Source: Kribbella sp. VKM Ac-2569
GTDB lineage: Bacteria > Actinomycetota > Actinomycetes > Propionibacteriales > Kribbellaceae
NCBI RefSeq assembly: GCF_004216905.1
Contig: NZ_SGXJ01000001.1
Span: 682,001-746,000 of the forward strand
DNA length: 64,000 nucleotides
Direction of reading: 5' to 3'
Below are positions 60,090 through 64,000 of the stretch, in pieces (positions within the stretch are counted from its first letter, which is position 1; each line of letters begins with the position of its first letter). The notes beneath the pieces are model-generated. The model was not told the origin of the DNA, did not search any database, and was given only the letters and a program-made list of their open reading frames with translations. Position numbers and translations under genes: made by a program.

Positions 60090-60119
60090 AAGGTACCTGT
60101 CCGCACCAAGAACCTGCAA
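60090..60119 (-). promoter_or_regulatory. Promoter of leaderless padR
   Basis: On the minus strand TTGCAG (60114-60119), an 18-base spacer, TACCTT (60090-60095) and then seven bases to the ATG. Confidence 0.55.
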
Positions 60120-60133
60120 CCACCACTGACCGG

Positions 60134-61678
60134 TCAGGCAGTCTTGGGGCGGACCGCGAACATCAGCATCAGGACGACGGACGGGATCACGACGACCCAG
60201 AGGCTGCTGAGGTTGAACAGGACCGGCGCCAGGCACAGGACCAGGAGGTCGAAGCCGCGGGCCGGCTGGGAGAACAGGCCGGGCGGGATCGCGCCCATCG
60301 GGGACGTGACCAGCGGTCCGGCGTACGACGGCGGCCGCGCGGACGCCTGCCGGACAGTACCGGAGATGACGGCGGCGGCCACGGCGAAGCTGGAGGTCGC
60401 GCTGCCGACCGCGGGATAGGCGCAGGCCGCCCAGACGATCGTGAACAGGCCGGGGACGACGGCCATCACCACCCGCAACTCGCGGAGGTCCCAGCCGAGC
60501 GCACGCACCAGGCCGGTCGAGCGGCACGCGGTGCGGAGCCCGTCGAGCATCGGCCGTACGGCGATGAAGCCGGCGATCGCGGCCGCTATCGGTACGAGGA
60601 CGTGGAAGCCGGCGCCGTGGACCGCATACGGGACGACGAGCAGCCCGAACGCGACCGCGATCCGGCGCGGCCAGCGCAGGATCCGGTGGAACTCGCGATG
60701 CACGATCGCGGCCCCGTCCGCACCCCGACCGCGGCGGGAACGCACCCGCCCTTTCAGCCGCCAGTGCCGCCCGGCGATCACGTCACCAAGCATGCTGACA
60801 TCAAGACTGCTGGCCGCCCCCGCGAGACCAGCCAGCAGTTCGCCCCCGGCAATCACACTGATCCGCCCGAGCCGATCAAGCGTCCGCGAGGCTAGCACCG
60901 CCAACACCACACCAACCACAACCGCCATCGCGCACAACAGCAGCAAGTACAGCTGACCGGAAGTCAGCCCGCCTGCATCACGAACGGTGAATGTCGAGGT
61001 GATGATGTGGTTGGTGAAGCGGTCCTCGCCTGGGCGGAAGGCCAGGAACACTGCCGGGATCACGGCAGCCGCCAGCAGCACGTCCGAAACCCTCAAGGCC
61101 CACTTGGAACGACGTGTGGTCTGCTGGGCCCAGACGGTCGCGACTGCGGCGCAAACGAGCAAGGCGCCGATCAGTACGGCGGCCTCGATCACGTCGAACC
61201 ACGGCTCGCCGAGCAGGGCCCAGATGACTGCACCCGCGACGACGCCGATCACCGCGACCGAGGCGATCACCAAGCGGTACGCCGGTCGCAGCAAGGAAGC
61301 TCGGTTCACCGGAGTCGCCAGCAACCAGAACCCGGTCGCCCGCGACGCCGACACCGGGCCTACCGCGAGCAGCACCCGGATCGTGGTTGCCAGCAGCAAC
61401 GGCATGACGATCCACGGCAACCACGACGTCAGCTGTCCGCACGTCCACGACGTACAGGTCGCCGCGTTCGAGTTCAGATGCCGTACGACGTTCCCGCCCG
61501 TCGCCCCGACCATCGCCAGGGTGAACAGGACCAGGTACACGTCCTCGAAGATCTCCCAGAACGACCGGTCCGCGTGCTGCCGCCGCGTCGTGCGCATCCA
61601 CGACCGCAGCGCCCGCGACGACGGGATCGTCCCGAAGTCCGATGGATCGAACCGCACCGGCCCGTCGGCAGCGCTCAT
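60134..61678 (-). CDS. DUF6297-like polytopic membrane protein of an ABC exporter
   Basis: 514 residues with ten or more membrane helices, for example VYLVLFTLAMVGATGGNVV and RIAVAFGLLVVPYAVHGAGF. ATG at 61678 overlaps the ATPase stop (ATGA). The pairing with a single ABC ATPase and the overall length fit actinobacterial ABC permease-like proteins (DUF6297 as I recall it). It carries a Lys/Arg-rich cytosolic loop in mid-chain (LKGRVRSRRGRGADG). The transported molecule is unknown. The ATPase and this protein together make a complete exporter candidate. Confidence 0.82.
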   Translation of the reverse strand: MSAADGPVRFDPSDFGTIPSSRALRSWMRTTRRQHADRSFWEIFEDVYLVLFTLAMVGATGGNVVRHLNSNAATCTSWTCGQLTSWLPWIVMPLLLATTIRVLLAVGPVSASRATGFWLLATPVNRASLLRPAYRLVIASVAVIGVVAGAVIWALLGEPWFDVIEAAVLIGALLVCAAVATVWAQQTTRRSKWALRVSDVLLAAAVIPAVFLAFRPGEDRFTNHIITSTFTVRDAGGLTSGQLYLLLLCAMAVVVGVVLAVLASRTLDRLGRISVIAGGELLAGLAGAASSLDVSMLGDVIAGRHWRLKGRVRSRRGRGADGAAIVHREFHRILRWPRRIAVAFGLLVVPYAVHGAGFHVLVPIAAAIAGFIAVRPMLDGLRTACRSTGLVRALGWDLRELRVVMAVVPGLFTIVWAACAYPAVGSATSSFAVAAAVISGTVRQASARPPSYAGPLVTSPMGAIPPGLFSQPARGFDLLVLCLAPVLFNLSSLWVVVIPSVVLMLMFAVRPKTA

Positions 61679-62319
61679 GGGAGCGGAGTGAGGGTGACGA
61701 CGGAGTCCGCGACCGTCTCGACCAGGGCCGGGTCGTGGCTCGCGAAGAGGATCGCCGTACCAGACTTCTTCTCCTCGAGGAGGCGGTCGGACAGCCACTG
61801 CACGCCGCCGGTGTCGAGGCGGGCCTCAGGCTCGTCGAGGACCATCAGCTTGCGCGGGCGGACCAGCGCCGTCGCCAGCGCGAGCCTGCGGCGCTGGCCG
61901 GACGACAGCGAGCCCGGCAGCTGATCGGCAGCCGGCAGCAGACCGATGTCGTGCAGCGTCGTGTCCACCAGGTCTTCCGGCGACGAGTTGCCGTGCGCGC
62001 GGGCGAGCAGGTCGAGATGCTCGGCCGCGGTCAGGTCCGGGAAGAAGTCCAGGTCGTCGAGCAGGGTGGCGACGTCCCGGCGTACCGCCTCGGCGCGCTC
62101 GTCGATCGGCAGACCGTCGAGCAGGATCTTCCCGGCCGCCGGCTCGGCCGCGCCGACGATGCACTTCAGCACGGTCGTCTTGCCCGCGCCGTTCGGCCCG
62201 ACCAGGGCGATCGCCTGGCCGGCCCGCAACGTGAACGTGAGGCCCTCGATCACGGGACGGTCGCCGTACTTGTGCTGCAGATCCGTCACCGCCAGCCGAG
62301 GCGCCGCCTTCTTGCTCAT
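61675..62319 (-). CDS. ABC transporter ATP-binding protein
   Basis: 214 residues with Walker A GPNGAGKTTV, signature LSSGQRRR, Walker B MVLDEPEARLD and switch His FASHDPAL. The short single domain matches exporter-type ATPases. An alternative aspect is the acidic LLDDLDFFPDLTAAEHLDLL helical region of the regulatory subdomain. Cotranscribed with the DUF6297-like permease by four-base overlap. An O-methyltransferase gene lies ten bases upstream on the same strand, so the three may be one operon. Confidence 0.9.
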   Translation of the reverse strand: MSKKAAPRLAVTDLQHKYGDRPVIEGLTFTLRAGQAIALVGPNGAGKTTVLKCIVGAAEPAAGKILLDGLPIDERAEAVRRDVATLLDDLDFFPDLTAAEHLDLLARAHGNSSPEDLVDTTLHDIGLLPAADQLPGSLSSGQRRRLALATALVRPRKLMVLDEPEARLDTGGVQWLSDRLLEEKKSGTAILFASHDPALVETVADSVVTLTPLP

Positions 62320-62329
62320 TTCGCGCGGC

Positions 62330-62965
62330 TCACTTCTTCCGGACCAGGGTCAGCCCGTCGCCGATCCCGAGCATGATCACGTCGACGCGGTCGTCCTTGG
62401 CGACGTGCGCGTTGAACTCCTTGCGGTCCGCCGGGCCGTCCGCGTCCACCACCCGGCCGCCGGCCAGCGTGTTGTCGAACAGCAGCAGCCCGTTCGGCCG
62501 GATCAGCGGCAGCACCGCCTCGAAGTACTGGATGTACCAGCCCTTGTCGGCGTCGACGAAGGCCAGGTCGAACTCGCCGTCGAGCTTCGTCACCGACTCG
62601 TGCGCGTCGCCGATCCGCAGGTCGATCTTGCCCGCGACCCCGGCCCGCTCCCAGTACCTGCGGCCGATCGAGGTCCAGTCCGCGTCGACGTCCAGGCAGA
62701 TCAGCTCGCCGTCGTCGGGCAGCCCGCGGGAGATCGCCAGCGCGGAGAAGCCGGTGAAGGTGCCGATCTCGACCGCCCGGCGGGCGCCGATCAGACGGGT
62801 CAGCGTGGTCAGCAGACCGGCCTGGTCCGCGGTGGTCAGCATCCCCGCGGCGCTGCCGAGCTTCTCGGTCTCGGCGCGCAATTCGGTCGCGATCTCGTCC
62901 AGCGGCATGCCGTGGGCGAGCATGTAGTCGTGCAGTTCCTCGGTCACCGGTACCTGATGGCCCAT
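62330..62965 (-). CDS. O-methyltransferase, caffeoyl-CoA-type (Methyltransf_3)
   Basis: 211 residues. SAM-binding VEIGTFTGFSALAISRGL, LICLDVDADWTSIGRRYWE, DLAFVDADKGWYIQYFE (metal/substrate loop) and GLLLFDNTLAGGRVVD are classic Methyltransf_3 blocks. Upstream ATG 62965 has GGAGGGG about ten bases before it. Members methylate catechol or other hydroxyls with a divalent metal. The gene often precedes conserved genes in actinobacteria and its physiological substrate is unknown. Divergent from the PfkB kinase. Confidence 0.93.
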   Translation of the reverse strand: MGHQVPVTEELHDYMLAHGMPLDEIATELRAETEKLGSAAGMLTTADQAGLLTTLTRLIGARRAVEIGTFTGFSALAISRGLPDDGELICLDVDADWTSIGRRYWERAGVAGKIDLRIGDAHESVTKLDGEFDLAFVDADKGWYIQYFEAVLPLIRPNGLLLFDNTLAGGRVVDADGPADRKEFNAHVAKDDRVDVIMLGIGDGLTLVRKK

Positions 62966-63061
62966 GGAAATTCACCCCTCCGTGTATTAGATCGGTCGCC
63001 TGTAGTCTCTATGGGTTGTTCGTTGGACTGACACCCACCCCACCTCGAGGGAGCACCCCGT

Positions 63062-64000
63062 ATGCGCATCGCCGTCGCCGGATCGATCGCGACCGACATC
63101 CTGATGACGTTCCCGGGCCGGTTCAAGGACCAGTTCCTCGAGGAACAGATGCACAAGGTCTCCCTCTCGTTCCTGGTCGACGAGCTGGTCGTCCACCGCG
63201 GCGGCGTCGGCGCCAACATCTGCTACGGCATGGCCCAGCTCGGGTTCCCGTCGCTGCTCGTCGGCTCGGTCGGCGCCGACTTCGTCGAGTACGGCGCGGC
63301 GCTGACAGCGGCCGGCGTGGACATCTCGCACGTCCGCGTCTGCGCGAACGTACACACTGCCCGGTTCACCTGTACGACGGACCTGGACGCGAACCAGATC
63401 GCCTCGTTCTACACCGGAGCGATGGCCGAGGCGCGTGAGCTCGACCTGGGCGCGATCCATCAGGCCGCGGGCGGTGTCGACCTGGTGCTGATCGGCGCCG
63501 ACGACCCGGAAGCGATGCTCAAGCACACCCAGCTGGCCAAGCAGCACGGCATCGCGGTCGCGGCCGACCCGTCGCAGCAGATGGCGCGGATGGACGGTGC
63601 CGACATCCGCACGCTCGTCGACGGCGCGGCGTACCTGTTCAGCAACGAGTACGAGGCCGGGCTGATGGTGCAGAAGACCGGCTGGAGCCACGACGAGATC
63701 CTCGAGCGGGTCGGCGTACGCGTCACGACCCACGGCGGCGACGGCGTCGTGATCGAGGACAGCAGCGGGATCCTCGCGAAGGTCCCGGCGGTGCCCGCGC
63801 CGAACCTGGTCGACCCGACCGGTGGCGGCGACGCCTTCCGGGCCGGCTACCTGACCGGCCGCGCCGCCGGACTCGACCACGAAGCGGCCGCCCACCTCGG
63901 CTGCACGCTGGCGACCACGGTGCTGGAGACGGTCGGCACCCAGGAGTACAGCCTGGACCACCCCACGTTCCTCGACCGGCTCACCAGCACGTACGGCGCC
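63062..64000 (+). CDS. PfkB family carbohydrate/nucleoside kinase, 3'-truncated by window edge
   Basis: 313 codons are open to the end of the window with no stop, so the gene is partial. ATG at 63062 has GGGAG ten bases upstream. The PfkB N-terminal GSIATDILMTFPGRF and GGVGANICYGMAQLG blocks and the C-terminal catalytic motif DPTGGGDAFRAGYLTG (catalytic Asp) are present; the usual GAGD reads GGGD here. Actinobacterial homologues lie near the cytochrome c oxidase genes and include adenosine-kinase-like proteins. Substrate not assignable. Confidence 0.9.
   Translation, partial: MRIAVAGSIATDILMTFPGRFKDQFLEEQMHKVSLSFLVDELVVHRGGVGANICYGMAQLGFPSLLVGSVGADFVEYGAALTAAGVDISHVRVCANVHTARFTCTTDLDANQIASFYTGAMAEARELDLGAIHQAAGGVDLVLIGADDPEAMLKHTQLAKQHGIAVAADPSQQMARMDGADIRTLVDGAAYLFSNEYEAGLMVQKTGWSHDEILERVGVRVTTHGGDGVVIEDSSGILAKVPAVPAPNLVDPTGGGDAFRAGYLTGRAAGLDHEAAAHLGCTLATTVLETVGTQEYSLDHPTFLDRLTSTYGA

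Overview
The window is about 70% G+C actinobacterial chromosome. The gene set is that of a soil actinomycete of the Nocardioides/Kribbella type: DUF3043 and DUF4191 proteins, a PspA/PspAA pair, ECF-type B12 salvage genes, a GlnR-type operator before glnA, and the order pepA - lpdA - sucB - TIGR01777 protein - lipB - lipA - DUF4191 - RDD - glnA, which is widespread in Actinomycetota. A Kribbella-like source is my best guess but is inference. I saw no rRNA, tRNA, CRISPR array, transposase, integrase or prophage; this is mostly core chromosome with short accessory patches.

Layout. 1-3.8 kb: end of a secreted beta-helix protein, a small protein, a convergent sigma factor and an exopolysaccharide-initiating phosphotransferase. 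4-7.2 kb: phage-shock pair PspA/PspAA, a DUF3043 membrane protein, an aldo/keto reductase and a 69-residue protein. 7.2-12.9 kb: cobalamin riboswitch followed by a tightly coupled corrinoid uptake and salvage operon (anchored exported protein, EcfT, fused double EcfA, S component, cobU, cobS). 13-17.7 kb: ROK regulator and a xylose/ribose-type sugar ABC transporter. 17.7-23.9 kb: five-gene peptide ABC transporter on the minus strand. 24.2-32.6 kb: gcvT, pepA, lpdA, sucB, an epimerase and a methyltransferase. 32.6-39.5 kb: DnaQ-like nuclease, membrane pseudokinase, lipB, sulfatase, an acidic-tailed membrane protein and a LysR regulator. 39.5-43.8 kb: ABC-2 exporter and a two-component system. 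43.8-49.1 kb: lipA, DUF4191, cyclopropane synthase, RDD protein, glnA. 49.1-58.8 kb: accessory patch (peptidoglycan-binding protein, TetR/reductase pair with clear operators, remnant of a SWIM gene beside palindromic repeats, MmyB-type regulator/reductase pair, GH76 glycosidase, flavin oxidoreductase, PGRP amidase, prenyltransferase-like protein). 58.9-64 kb: MazG-like protein, PadR/HAAS pair, ABC ATPase with DUF6297 protein, O-methyltransferase and the start of a PfkB kinase.

How it fits together. GcvT, LpdA and SucB act in lipoate-dependent complexes, and LipB and LipA make the lipoyl group, so 24-45 kb is a lipoate-centred neighbourhood. At least eight genes, including gcvT, lipB and lipA, have a TAnnnT box 6-8 bases before the start codon with no ribosome-binding site between, the signature of leaderless mRNAs. 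Both solute-binding-protein genes are followed by a perfect G+C-rich hairpin inside their operon. The least explained items are the membrane pseudokinase, the anchored first protein of the B12 operon, and a small family of palindromic intergenic repeats, one copy of which lies beside the SWIM remnant.
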